Notes: generated from the sequence alone by a model not told the origin. A stretch of DNA of 64,000 bases from Gracilaria domingensis (GCA_022539475.1 VCMS01000118.1:1-64000), one strand, 5' to 3'. Positions 20,960 through 32,231 are shown, counted from the first letter of the stretch. Numbers and translations are program-made.

Positions 20960-22430
20960 CAGACTCCGTGCCAACCGAGGCCGAATTGAACAAGCTGGTG
21001 CATCATGCAGGCCTTCTTCCAATTATCAAAGAGAAAACCGAGGTTTTGTTCCAACGGGGCCTCATCCGCATACTGTTTGCAACTGAAACGTTTGCTATGG
21101 GAGTAAACATGCCAGCTAGAACAGTGGTATTTACCCCGATTAAGAAGTACGACAGTCAGAGCTTCCGTCTACTAGAACCTGGGGAGTACATTCAAATGGC
21201 TGGAAGGGCAGAACGTCGCGGTCTCGATGATGTAGTATCCGTGATACTTTACCCGGTCCTAGCCGATTTTCCTGTGGAAAGTGATATAAAATCAGTTCTG
21301 ATGGGAAGGCCGAAACCGCTCAAGTCTCAATTCCGGCTAACCTACAACATGATCCTGAATCTTCTTCAAATAGATGAAATGAGAGTAGAAGACGTTATGG
21401 CTCGAAGTTTCAGCGAGGCGCCGGCCGGACGCACATCAAATGCAGTGAAGAAGTTGATGAAGAGAGGAAACGCAGCCCTGTCGGCACTGCAAGAAGAAGA
21501 ACTTGAACTCGATAGGTTCCGCGAGATTTATCACCTCTCGCTGCGTTTGGACAATCTCAGCGCGAAGATTGGGATGTGATGAAGAACCAAGGAAAGAATG
21601 CCATGAACTCCGTTTTGGACTCTGGGGGTGTCGTCGTCGTGAAAGGAGGGGATAGAACATTTCAGTTGGCTGTTATCGTCCAAGGTGCAGGCACTAGCCG
21701 AGGAAAAGGACCCACCCTACGTAAACCAGCCGGACCAAGCCTTCGTTTACCTCGAAAAGGTGGACCAAAGGGTTCTGACAATAGACTGAAGGTTATGGTT
21801 CTGTGCGGAGGACCTCGGATGAGTGAAGACAAAACGCCATTCCGCGAGTCTGTGTCAGAAGGCGTAAACGTGCGACTGAAAGGTCGCGCCGCTTGTGAAG
21901 TGAAGCCTTGCAAGAATATCATTCTCAGGGAGCTGGTACTTGAACAGGTGCTGCAGAAGCTCGATGCAGCTGATCTGGCTGCAGTGCTGAGCGCAATGTT
22001 GTTTAAAGAAAAGATTGGAAATGAGAAAGGACAGTTCAGTGTGGAGAGTCTCTAAGAAGGTTGTGAGGAGCTGAAGAACGCGATGAAGGCGACGATCACG
22101 GTGCTGCACTGGCTGGGAGATATGAAACCTAAGTGCGGAATCGCTACTTGAGGGTACGATTACCTCCAGGCGAATAGGATGTTTGAGTTGGTCAAAGGGG
22201 TGCGAGGTTGGGCGAGGGCATGACTTTTGCCGAGGTTTGCGCGACATATGATGGAGATGTTCCGGAGGGCAGTATTGTGCGGACGATTGTGGGACTGTGC
22301 GAGTTGATTCGGGAACTGAAGAACGTGGGTAGACTGATTGGAGATCAGGATCTGCAGAGCAAGGACGGATGAGGCGATTGAGCTGCGCCGTAGGGACTTA
22401 ATCTTTGCTGCCAGTCGGTACGTGCAATGA
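20960..22430 (+). pseudogene. Ski2-like DExH RNA helicase, 3' half, decayed
   Basis: From about 20980 the frame reads HHAGLLPIIKEKTE...ILFATETFAMGVNMPARTVVF...LEPGEYIQMAGRAERRGLD, helicase motifs IV-VI of the Ski2/Mtr4 group, but with Glu for the conserved Gly in QMAGRAGRRG. Downstream segments in shifting frames match the rest of a Ski2 protein: ADLAAVLSAMLFKEK, then the DSHCT-type EGSIVRTIVGLCELIRELKN and finally RRDLIFAASRYVQ-stop at 22430. The family works with the exosome in 3'-5' RNA decay. The ATPase half (motifs I-III) is missing, at least three frame breaks occur and the 5' end joins unrelated sequence. Confidence 0.75.
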
Positions 22431-22750
22431 TGGGCGAATGTTGGTTGGGACTGCGGTTAAGAAGACTAGCATGGGAGAGAAGAAGGTACGCCGACTACAG
22501 TCAGCATGTGGCAGTATATACGGTAGATTTAAGCAAGAGGTGAATGTATGTGGAAGATAGGATTATAAAACGAGCTGGTACGTGTAGAAAGTGGTCAGGT
22601 CGTTGTTTCTGGCGATATTCTGCGTGAAGCGCACCAAGCGCAACACGTCGTTGAAGAAGCTCGCTCGATCGCAGCTCCAACAGCTCAGGCTTCATTTTCC
22701 TCGCGTTTGAGGGATCAGATTCACTTTAGCTACAATTCAAAACGATGGAA

Positions 22751-22793
22751 CCAGAGTTTTCTTGAGGAACATTATTCCTCAAGAAAACTCTGG
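22751..22793. repeat. perfect 19-bp inverted repeat, 5-nt loop
   Basis: CCAGAGTTTTCTTGAGGAA (22751-22769) is followed after CATTA by its exact reverse complement (22775-22793), a strong hairpin. No flanking duplication or terminator-like context is visible. Confidence 0.8.
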
Positions 22794-23370
22794 TCAGGCG
22801 AGCGTACGTCTCTCTGCGTCGAGCCACATGAATATAGACGTAGGTACCACGAAGAAAGACATCGTTTCAATCTCTGAGAGATGAAAGCTTCCCTATGTAC
22901 CGATATCAGTGCCAGAGTCCGTTATCTTTCTCCGAAGCTCGTGCGGCGGAATGCAGGAGCAGCGGGTGAGCCTCCACGGCCTCAGTCGCGCTGCACGATC
23001 ACAGCAAACGTGGCCACCTGTGTGCTCATGAGCTCCACAATCGCCCGCGCGCTCTGCGTTGACTGGCGCGCTGCAAATTTTGATCGACCTCTCATCGGCG
23101 GTAGTTCCATTGCCTCTCAAGCTACATTGTTAGATGTCATCGACAAGCATACTCCTACCTCCGGAATGGTACATATATCTCACGCATTCCAAAACTCAGC
23201 GCAGCGCCAGACTGGCGGCCCGTACGCCCAGCTCCTGCTTTCCTTCATACAACCGGCTGCCGTGCGGCCCTCGGCTTACTTATAAATGACCGTTAACTCA
23301 CGAAGTGAAGGCTCAATGGTACAGAAGCAGTGAGTGTTTACTGAAGCAGTGAACGCTCACCAGTACAGTT
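22794..23370. other. no gene recognised
   Basis: A plus-strand frame at 22881-23285 has unremarkable composition but no family match and a non-ATG left end. I do not support it as a gene. Confidence 0.3.
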
Positions 23371-24645
23371 GCAGTGAACGTTCATTCAATTCTTATTCGT
23401 AGTAATCTAGCCTATATGGTGCTAAATCTGAGCATTTTGTGTATAGCAACTTTATGGCAGCAATCATCTTCTCTACACGTCTACTAAAATCTTTTTCATT
23501 TTTCGTTAAGGAGTTTTGTCTGGTGCAAACTCGCATGCGAAAAGACAACAGCTGCGTCGCGGAAAAGCATTAACAAGGTGATCAATCCCCGCTCTCTATG
23601 GAGGTACGAACAGCAGTAGAACCCTCACATAGGGTCAGCGCAATGCTGTTGTAAGTCTGGGTTGCCCCGATCTGGGCGTGCAGTAGGGGGTGAGGGTTGA
23701 CCTTTTGTTTGTTTCTTATTCCTGTTTGCAGGAAAAAGTACCGCCCCAGTATTGGGTTCTTTTGTTCTTCTTCTTTTCTTTTTCTCGCTCTTTTGGGCCT
23801 ATTGCCCGTGTGCTCAGGGCTTTCCAAACCTTTTTCTTTTGATCTTTTCTTTTTTTCTTTGGGGTACGCCTCCTCCTTAAATTTGTAGTCCACTCTTTCG
23901 AGTTTCTAATTTTTTTTTTGTTTTTCTTGTGACTCGTAGAGTGCACATATATTTGTTTAGTGACCGGTACTTCCTCTCCGCCCGAGTACTTGGGTTTGTC
24001 TTTGTTCTTTCCTTTGTTTTTACCATTACTTTGGTCCATTACGGCCTATTTCTATTTGGTTGCTCCACCTTTGGATGCCTATATTTGGCTGCAGATACCG
24101 TCATTTTTCGACTACGATCCATACTACTGTGTCCGCCTCTTTTGGCACTTTTTTCTGTTTGGGCGTTCTTTCTCAACCCTGTGGTATAGCCTAAAGTCCT
24201 CGTGGATATACACCCACACCGGAGGATACGGGGTGCGCTGTTGCTGTGCGAACCTCTCTTGAGAGCAGAGATTCGAACTGCCTCGGTGGCTTTTCCCTTT
24301 CTGGGATTGCTCTACAGGATGTTTCTCAGCCCCGTACTGGCTTTACTTCCAGGTTCTCGGTGGCAACAGAGGCTCTGCAGCCGAGCTTTCATCCCAACAG
24401 GAAGCACAATCTCGAACTTCCTGTGTGTAGTTTTCCTTTCCCTTCTTGTACCACAGTTACTTTAACTGCATGAGTGAAAGTTCACTGTATGAGTGAACGT
24501 ACACTGGGATGTGCTAAGTGAACGTTCACTCAAGCAGTGCACGTTCACTGGTAGAAGACCAGTGAGCGCTAACTGAAAAAGTGTACGTTCACCGTTACAG
24601 GCGCAGTGAACACTCATTCGATTCTCATTCTTAGTAATCTAGCCT
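23371..24645. repeat. 1.23-kb direct repeat pair with palindromic units
   Basis: A 43-bp segment ending AGTAATCTAGCCT occurs at 23371-23413 and again, with a few changes, at 24603-24645, in the same orientation 1232 bp apart. Each copy is preceded by a run of degenerate units based on the palindrome AGTGAACGTTCACT (best copy 24517-24530), covering about 23310-23385 and 24465-24620. The spacing and same orientation suggest duplicated ends of an element or satellite-like units. Between them is a T-rich tract (about 23700-24200) without a credible gene. Confidence 0.65.
23584..23690 (-). repeat. inverted copy of the 25379-25480 segment
   Basis: The reverse complement of this stretch aligns over about 105 bp with 25379-25480, sharing blocks such as CTGCACGC(C/T)CAGATC and ATAGAGAGC. 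By eye the copies are about 70% alike. Both have protein-like reading (LHAQIKATPTYT versus LHAQIGATQTYN), so they may be pieces of an old element's ORF. Confidence 0.55.
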
Positions 24646-24649
24646 GAAT

Positions 24650-25871
24650 TGCGTTAATTGCTATCATTACGTTTAAAAGATTGTATTTAAGGCAGTGTAG
24701 AGCGGTAATCTTTTCTTTTCGTAGTTTAAAGTATTCTTTTGTCTTTTTAGACGTCAATCATATTTCAACATAAGTATACATTTACCTGGGAGAGATCGAT
24801 GGTTTCGGAACATGGACTCGTGATTTGAGTTTTACTCCATAATTTAATGAGTGTCTTTACCGTCAAAGAACCTGAAGTTGTCGATCTTTTATATGCGGTA
24901 CTGAAAGTCGTGTAATCTTTTCATATCTCTTTGTGACCCGTGCAGTCTAAACGAAATGTTTGTTTTCCGGGAGTGTAGAGCTAAACGTCTTGGAGAGGGA
25001 TGCACTGAGGTGCTTTTGATAGTTTGCTGATCCGTTACCGGCTTCGACATCTCATGTTATGAGAGGCTATCGTGGTAATGGCCTCATTCTGGGATATGCC
25101 TAGGAAGTAGTTTTTCTGCACACGTGTCCTGAGTTGGCCCGATGCCGCGCGTTGTATATATGTTATTATTTCCGTCATACGGCTCTTGTTTCTCGGCCTT
25201 GTTATACAGGTTTCGCCCACTAGTCTCGGGATTTATTCCTGTTTATCACGAGTCAGTGCTCCGCATTGCGGCTAGTTTGCTGATTCTTTGTTGCCCCATA
25301 CCGTTGGGCTAAATATCCTCACTCGCTTTGGAACACCGCAGCATCCGGATACTTACGCCGATTCTTCCTCTTTACCTCTGACTGCACGCTCAGATCAAGG
25401 CCACCCCGACTTACACCCGGCATCGCGCCGGCCCTATCGGATGGCTCTACTGCGGCATCTACCTCTATAGAGAGCAGGTCTCGAACACCCTGTCGGTGCG
25501 CTTTTCGCGACCCGGCTCTTGTTTGCCCACTCGAGGGATTGCACCACAAGAAGAGCAGCCACTGAATATTGTTAGAAAGATTATTGTCGAAGGCAATGCT
25601 CAAGTAATATATACACGGCATACTACGAGAGTATCACTCGCAAATTGTAACAAAAATTTTCTAAAAATGGCCTCGGTGTTTTACTTTTCAGGGAGAGAAA
25701 GTTTGCTAAATTTTTACACTAGATATTTCACATTCTAATTTTAGTTTCTGTTATCACGCGTGTTACATTCATACGCTTGTCCAACCCTCAACCAAGCGTG
25801 CACGTAATAAAGCAACAGATGTCGGCTGATCGGTTCCTCACGGGGCTTCTTTCAACTTTTTCGCCTCTTTA
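24650..25871. other. repeat-derived stretch with ORF remnant
   Basis: Apart from the repeat partner at 25379-25480, one plus-strand frame continues in protein-like text to about 25640 (YREQVSNTLSVRF, NIVRKIIVEG). It has no start and no family I can name. The rest is AT-rich without features. Confidence 0.3.
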
Positions 25872-26917
25872 TCACAGAACGTTCTGCCGATATACCGTCA
25901 AGACCTTGGTTAACGAACGAGGGGTACCATTGACATCATACACATCATGAAATTCTTGCAGAGCTTTTTTCCATTCTTCGGCACTCTTCTTGGTATAAAT
26001 GTTGAAAGTGAGAGGCGCAAACTGTGAAACGCTGTACACAAGATCCCTATAGCGCTTGTAAGCGTTTTTTTTACCATTGTTGCACCAGGCGTTATTAGAA
26101 TATCCTACCAACAATGATGATCTACACTTTGCATCCTTAAGGAGACGAACAGGGATTATGTCTTGCTCAGGTATCCCATATGTCCAAATTTCTAGTAATC
26201 TTTCAATACTTCGTGGAAGTCCTGGTATGTAACAGGTGGAAATTATGGGTTGTCTCTTTGAAATACTTAGTCTTGGTCTCGAACGCGGAACAGGGCTCTC
26301 AATGTCTCTTTCTGGCCAAGCACATCCAACTTCTTTCCCATCGTTAGTATTTTGTGCATCCGATAAGTCACAGTTCTCTTGGGAAGATGGCACATTCGAA
26401 GAGATGTTATTTCTGGAGTTTTGACATGATTTTCGGTCACAAATCTTCTTCAGCCTTCGCTGTAAAAGCGCAAAGTGCACTTGATCATGTTCCACATGGT
26501 AAGTATGATCTTGACTGTAATTACGCTCACATTCAAACAAAGTTTTGCGAGACTCCAGTGTGGAACGAGCCAGGGAAATGATATCATTTCGAATCTTTTC
26601 AGCCGTTGATCCTTCATGCATAATCTGAATAGGAACGACGAAACCACTGCCTGTCTCTCCTCCTTGTGTGACAGACTTTGTTCCCCGTCGCTCCATCGCT
26701 CTCTGATCAATGTAAGAATCAGAGCTGCGTGTTGGAAAAGATACTTTCGAAGACGTTGAATTTTCCTAGTCTTACAACATGGTCCAGCACTGCTCACAAG
26801 GCCGAGCAAGAAATAGTGCACGAAGTCGGAACAAATTAGGTTCGTACATCGCCACAATTCTGCGTAGGCAAGCACCCTGGATGTCTTCAAATATTTACAA
26901 CGAAGTTCACCCTGCAC
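25872..26917 (-). pseudogene. GCR1-like DNA-binding domain protein, frame-broken
   Basis: Two overlapping minus-strand frames make one protein. The upstream frame (26917 to about 26700) reads LAYAELWRCTNLICSDFVHY...ALILTLIRERW; a one-base shift near 26700 leads into the second frame (MERRGTKSVTQ...), which ends at 25872. Near residues 160-230 of the second part, IERLLEIWTYGIPEQDIIPV...RLLKD...NAYKRYRDLVYSV resembles the GCR1_C DNA-binding pattern (W-x-E/I-W-T-x-G ... R/K-R-x-x-I) found in Crypton elements and yeast Gcr1. It is divergently oriented to the tyrosine recombinase remnant at 27430-28429, with about 500 bp between. Confidence 0.4.
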
Positions 26918-27428
26918 AATATGCTGAGATCTTGGGGGTTTGGAAGTGAAATCACTTCATCTCATGTCGGATCAGCAAACTGTTACTCTTTCCAACACAC
27001 ATGAAGCAAAATTAGAATGCTACTTGTAAAAGAAACGTTGTAAGACCTGTACAGAAGAAATATGTTTAAAGTTTTGAACCTCTAATTTTGGGTTGCAACT
27101 TTGGGAACGCCGGATGATCTAGCAACGAAAGGCAGACACTCCTCAACTCGACGAACGCCTGACGTTTGTTGATTGATCATCAGAGAATCTTTGTTGTACT
27201 GATAAAGCCACTATGACAAGAAAGTACGACTCGTTGCTGCGCGGAAGGAATGGAAAACCCAGACGGGCTTCTCGAAGAAATAGCAGTCAAAAATATGGTG
27301 CCGTTGTTCCAGTTCAAGAACTGGTTCAAGTGGCAAACAGTGCGGCGACAAAAGCTAACACACAAAGAGCAGAACGCCTTCTTCTTTCCTTTGCCGGGTA
27401 GAACAAGAGCAATGATCCAAAAGAGGTT

Positions 27429-28429
27429 TTGGAAGCTAGCTCCGAGCTTGTAATTAATCTTATAGCCCAGCATTGCAACTATCGCCAACCTAATATGCTC
27501 CGATACGATTCGGTTCTGGCGTTGTGTCAGGGCTTAAGGCATGTCTACCTAAATAATAGTCATGTCTCTTCTTGGAACCTAAAATCTAGTGAAGGATGTC
27601 ATGGAAACCCGCTTATTAACAACGAAGATCTAAACCGTTTTCGGACATCGTACAAAATTTTGTGCTCTAGGAATGGGGACGTGAAAATGCGTGCTCGGCC
27701 GATAACGGTGAATTTAGCGTGCGATCTTGCTGAAACGTTCTGGTTTGGTATGGTAGTGTTGTGAAGGCCAAAAACATTCTCCTTCACACAATATTGGTAA
27801 CGGGCCTAAATTTAGGGGTACGTTATGATGAAATACTTAAGCTATCTTACCAACATCTTTCCACAACCACAGAATCTATTACACTCACCATACCGGCTGC
27901 GACAAAGAATTCTATTTAAGAGCGCGTGTGTCACATCCGTGAGTGGGTAGGATGTAAGCGACTGCGTTACTCCATTATTATGGATCCGTATATCGCTCTT
28001 CTGTCGTGGGTTGTTCTTCGTGGACCCTATGAGGGCTACTTATTTTGTAATGTGAAGAACAACAACGCCCGACAACTCCTGCAACATGACACTGCGTTTT
28101 CGGCAGTGAAGTTCAAGGAGCTCTTGCGAAGTCGCCTATGCTCTATTGGTGTTGGCACCGCAGACACGAAGGCCTACTCTGGACATTCTTTGAAAAGAGG
28201 AGCAGTTCAACTTTATCGATCGCTTGGCTACAAAGATGAGTTCGTTATGGAACTCGTGAAGTCGTCGGATTTCGCGTCGTATTCGAATTACTGCGAAGTT
28301 TACAATGATTGCCAGTCTGCTCTACCTCGGTTCAGCTCCATGAGCTCGTTCTTGAATCATGCTGTGACTCTTGCAGACGAGCAAGTGAACGAGAGTGACG
28401 AAAAAACTATCCAAGAGATATTCAAATGA
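27429..28429 (+). pseudogene. Crypton-like tyrosine recombinase, decayed
   Basis: The frame from 27429 (EDLNRFRTSYK...ARPITVNLACDLAETFWFG) shifts near 27750 into another, which reads VVKAKNILLHTILVTGLNLGVRYDEILKLSYQHL and, past a TAA at 27917-27919, continues to 28429. LGVRYDEILKL is the first catalytic Arg box and YSGHSLKRGAVQLYRSLG the His box of tyrosine recombinases. The usual H-x-x-R reads H-S-L-K, so the second catalytic Arg appears replaced by Lys. The C-terminal Tyr region (SSDFASYSNYCEVY) is present. Such enzymes move Cryptons by recombination without RNase H-type chemistry. The 3' end abuts the SF1 remnant directly. Confidence 0.6.
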
Positions 28430-28519
28430 TTTCAGTTCTTTGCTGCGCTCTATTTCTTGCTCAGTTCAACAACCATCACACCATTCCACACACCATTCCA
28501 GTGCACGATATCTGTCGTT

Positions 28520-29569
28520 CCCCATCTACAGAGCCACAGTATGATTCGCGTGGAGAGCGAGTCAAGACTCGTTTTGACAGAGCTGTAGAGCAACTCGAGG
28601 CCGAACGATTCCGCATTTGCTCTCGCCTAAAGCAGCTAGACCCCAACTTCAGTCCGCCGCGAAATAGGCGTCCGTCTCAATTCGTCGACAAGCTGTATAT
28701 CTTGAAGGAAAAGAAGGGCACTCTCAACTTCATTGCCCTTATTTTGGGACCAAGAGGCAATGAACAGAAGTGTCTGGAGAAGGATTGTGAATGTGAGATC
28801 GCCATTGGAGGCAAGGGAAGTGTCAAGTATGGCAGAGCACGCGGTGCAGCTCAAATGAGAGATACTGAGCCTTTACATGTTATCATCACTGCAGAAGGAT
28901 TTGATGGTGAACAGCGTATTGAACAGTGTAAGCGAAAGATAATGGACATCATCACGCCCAGAGCAGACAACTATAATGATCACAAGCAGGCGTAACTCAG
29001 GGAATCAGCGCAGCTGAACGGCAGTCTTCGAGAACAAGACCGCGATTATCGCGGTCCTCGTCCGTTCGACAAATCTATTATATGCGCAAACTGCAACGAT
29101 ACTTCCCATCCCCATCCCACAGCCGACTGCTCCAAGAAGATCGACGGCGGCGAACTCGATGCTGATTTCGAGTCTTCCACTGCCCAGGCTGACGGGAAGA
29201 AGTATCCTAAACACAATCAGAGGACAAGGTCCGCCATGGCTCATGGAGGGCGCATTTGCCACGAGACCAGCCCGCACCACCACCGGGATGGACTCCTGCC
29301 GCCGCTATTCCCCAACACGACTTTGTGCCGCCTTCATTTGCTCCACAAGGCGCTTGCCGACGGCAGAATCATCGTATGCTTATGCTGGCGCTCAATATCC
29401 ACCTTCTTTGCATCCGGTGCAGCAGCATCTTTTACCTGCGATGGGAATCTCACCGCCGCCGCTGCCGCCACCAAGCGACATGGCACCACGACCACCACCA
29501 CCGCCTGGGGACATCCAGCCACCGCCGCCTGACATGGTGCCGCCTCCGCCACCGTCTGCTCCAAGCTGA
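28520..29569 (+). pseudogene. SF1: splicing factor 1 / branchpoint-binding protein remnant
   Basis: From about 28520 the text STEPQYDSRGERVKTR...RICSRLKQLDPNFSPP matches the SF1 helix-hairpin and linker. The KH domain follows (NFIALILGPRGNEQKCLEKD, GKGSVKYGR, EPLHVIITAE). A TAA at 28991-28993 interrupts DHKQA-LRESAQLNGSLREQDRDYR, where SF1 is normally continuous. After it, in the same frame, comes a zinc knuckle (CANCNDTSH...ADC) with two extra residues from a CATCCC duplication. The Pro-rich tail (PPPPPGDIQPPPPDMVPP) is in two further frames. SF1 binds the intron branchpoint in early spliceosomes. The N-terminal region (U2AF65-binding) is absent; the sequence upstream is the tyrosine recombinase. 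Confidence 0.8.
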
Positions 29570-29584
29570 GTGGAACGCCCGATA

Positions 29585-29990
29585 GTCGTTGTATTCACGG
29601 AACGTGTGTATATCAGGAAATAAACGCTTAGCTAGTACAATTTAATGTTAGGTTCGACTGCAACAGCTGCATCCTAATACGCACGATGCCCTGCCTCGGA
29701 AGCACAGAACACTTGGGTATGGTAATAAGAGGCAATGGAACGTCTGTCCATGGAGTGAGACGGTTGAATAATGTTGAGTGAATTTCTACCCGTTAGTAAG
29801 AAAAAGACTTGTTTCACGATCAGTACGGAAGCCGCTTTCTTTGCAACGAACGCCCTCTCAGCCCGTTCCCAAAACTTGCTGCCTCCATCATTCTCCTCCG
29901 TGGCGGTTGCACCTCGATCAATCCAGGACGACTGCCCTCACCACAAGCAATAACTAAGTTTTCTTTTTGTGAATCAAAGTCGACTTTATG
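29585..29990. other. intergenic, no gene recognised
   Basis: A short gap between the 3' ends of the SF1 and formyltransferase remnants. An AATAAA signal near 29619 could be the old SF1 polyadenylation site. Confidence 0.35.
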
Positions 29991-29992
29991 TA

Positions 29993-30895
29993 TTACATAA
30001 TACAGACCCCCCCCTCCCTTCGAAGAGCGACGGTCTTGCCAATCTTCAGTCGAATTGGTTCGGCATCATCACCGTCACCTAAGATGAAATCAGCCCACGT
30101 TCCCGGCAACCCAGCGAAGGCATGCACTTTATTGTGAATCAGAACCGCATTCTCCGTTGAACTCAGTCTCGCTTCTTCTTTGGACAGTTTTGCCGCATGG
30201 CTCACTCGACTCTCGTCTTGCTCTATCATTTTCACAGTCTTATCTCAAACACTCAGCAGAATTTGCAACAGCGCTTCTACGCCAGAGTCGAAAAGCTCCT
30301 TTAGTAGTTCCGGCGCTTGCTCATCGCCAGTAAGAGGTCTTTCTTCGATGGCAACAACTGGACCGGCATCCATCTTCGGGACAGTGTACAGGACCGAAAC
30401 TCCTGTCTTCTGCACGCCAGCTTCTAAAGCCCGTGGAACCGGAGCCGCACCACGAAACTCAGGTAGTAGGCTGAGGTGAATGTTCAGCGTACCAAACTTT
30501 GGGACATCCGATAACTGTTGCGGTAAGAAATTTCCATACGCCGCTGAGATACGAACCTCAGGCTTAATCGCTGATAGTGCCTCGAGAAATTGTTGTTCGC
30601 TGGCACGGAGGGGTGTTAGAATGGGTGATAAGCCGATTTGCTCGGCAAAGGCGTGAACTGGGGATTTGGTCAAAACGCGATTGACACCTTGCGGTGACGG
30701 TGGCTGAGTGACAACCGCGTTTACTTCGTACGTTGGTTGAGAGCTGCCAGAAGCGTAATACCGCTTCTTCAACACAATGGCCGTGATTTGGGGAGTTCCT
30801 AGGAAGACCACACGTATCAAGGCAGATTGCGATACGGTGATGGTACACCTCGAAGGTCTCGTAGAAAGACTTGAAAGTTTTGGTATTCGTTTCAT
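29993..30895 (-). pseudogene. methionyl-tRNA formyltransferase with in-frame TGA
   Basis: The minus-strand frame from an ATG at 30895 has a leader rich in Ser/Arg, then RVVFLGTPQIT (start of the N10-formyl-THF-binding fold), AAYGNFLP, the active-site block LNIHLSLLPEFRGAAP (Asn138, His140) and VPKMDAGPV (Asp176). A TGA at 30247-30245 follows LLQILLSV. The same frame then continues with QDESRVSHAAKLSKEEARL and the C-terminal tRNA-binding-type domain to 29993. Total 300 codons, normal for the family. The enzyme formylates initiator Met-tRNA in mitochondria or plastids. All catalytic residues survive; only the stop breaks it, so it is a young pseudogene, an allele, or an assembly error. Confidence 0.8.
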
Positions 30896-30899
30896 GGAA

Positions 30900-32231
30900 C
30901 ATTAGAAGGTGGTTTCTCGAAGGCGAAATGCGAGTGACATGTTCCAGTCGTGCGTTAGGGAGAATGAGAACCCTTGATCACTTTTAATAATAACGGTGCG
31001 CAACGGCGTTTATGCTTGTTTGCAACGATCGAAGAATAAGAAGAATTAGCTTAGAAAGACAGTAAAACGACCTCAGTGCAGAGAGATAAGGTTCAAATCG
31101 GTTACTGCTAGTTTACAATGAAGACAAAGTGTGTCGCATAACACTCCACGGATTTGGAATGTTTAACATCGATCTATTATATACCGTTTAACATGAACGT
31201 AAGATTTTAAGTCTATGTTGATGTGTCAGAAGTAATACATGCAAAGTTATATTTGGTTTCTGAAACAATAGCTTTCAATTGACTTCAAGAGTTGTTTCAA
31301 TGTGCTTCTTGTTAAAAGTTCTTATTGGTTGTCGTGAACAAGCTTCAGGCCAAGCAACACTACCTTTAATGGCTGAAAAGCAAAAGTTTAGTCTTGCGGA
31401 GATGATCAGACAATATGCGCACAGAATGTTGACCTTCTGTAGAAAGTGTTAGTACTACCTAGGAATCAAAAGTTGTTGTACACTGTAAGAAAGAATATTA
31501 AGAAGTCAAAAGGTTGTCTTATATTAGTGCAGTTGAACGAAAATGAATTGTTGATTGGCAACCTTGGCTCAATGGGCAGGAAATTTGTAGAAGGTGCTAG
31601 AGGGTATGCTTTCTTTGAAAGACACACGTTAGTCAAGAGAAATAAATGGAAGGATTGAGTACAATTGCAGGAAAAAAAGGCAGTTGGGGTCAAATGTCAT
31701 ATTAGTAGGAATGAAATTGATTAATTTTCAAGAAGACCCTGCTCTATAAGTAACTGTCTACATGTCAAATAATCTTTTGTGTACAACGGAATGATCCCTC
31801 AAGAAAATGTAATGACCCCTTGCCACCATGCCTGAGATTTTTGTAGCGAAGCGAGATGAACTAAACTACAAATGCGATGTTGAGTCATTCAATTTGGGTG
31901 CGTGTTTTACGTGCGTGATTTTCAGAGGCCTTGTTTCAGTAGCCCAAGGCATGGTATTTGGTAGCCGGTATTAGTAGTGACTGGTTACGAGCTGTCACTT
32001 CCCGACTCCGCACTTTATGTAAGCTGACACACAAGAGACCCCACTACTTGGGGTTACAATGCTTATTAATCTAGCATTAACGATGATAATTTCTACGAAA
32101 CCTTTTGCGCTTACAAACAACAAAGCCGTCCAAATCGCATATCTCGTCGCGCATTAATTCTTCTAGCTTCTTCTCCATTTGAATTCTTATTTTGCTCTGG
32201 ATGCAACCAATCTTTCATAACCCTGACAGAA
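30900..32231. other. AT-rich intergenic, no gene recognised
   Basis: Only short frames. The right half should contain the 5' end of Harbinger copy 1, but I found no terminal inverted repeat matching the one at 60157. Confidence 0.4.

Noticed and set aside
23582-24465. T-rich region frames rich in Phe/Leu that look like membrane proteins
   Set aside because: The hydrophobic composition follows from T-rich sequence; there are no starts, and the opposite strand gives Lys-rich mirror frames.
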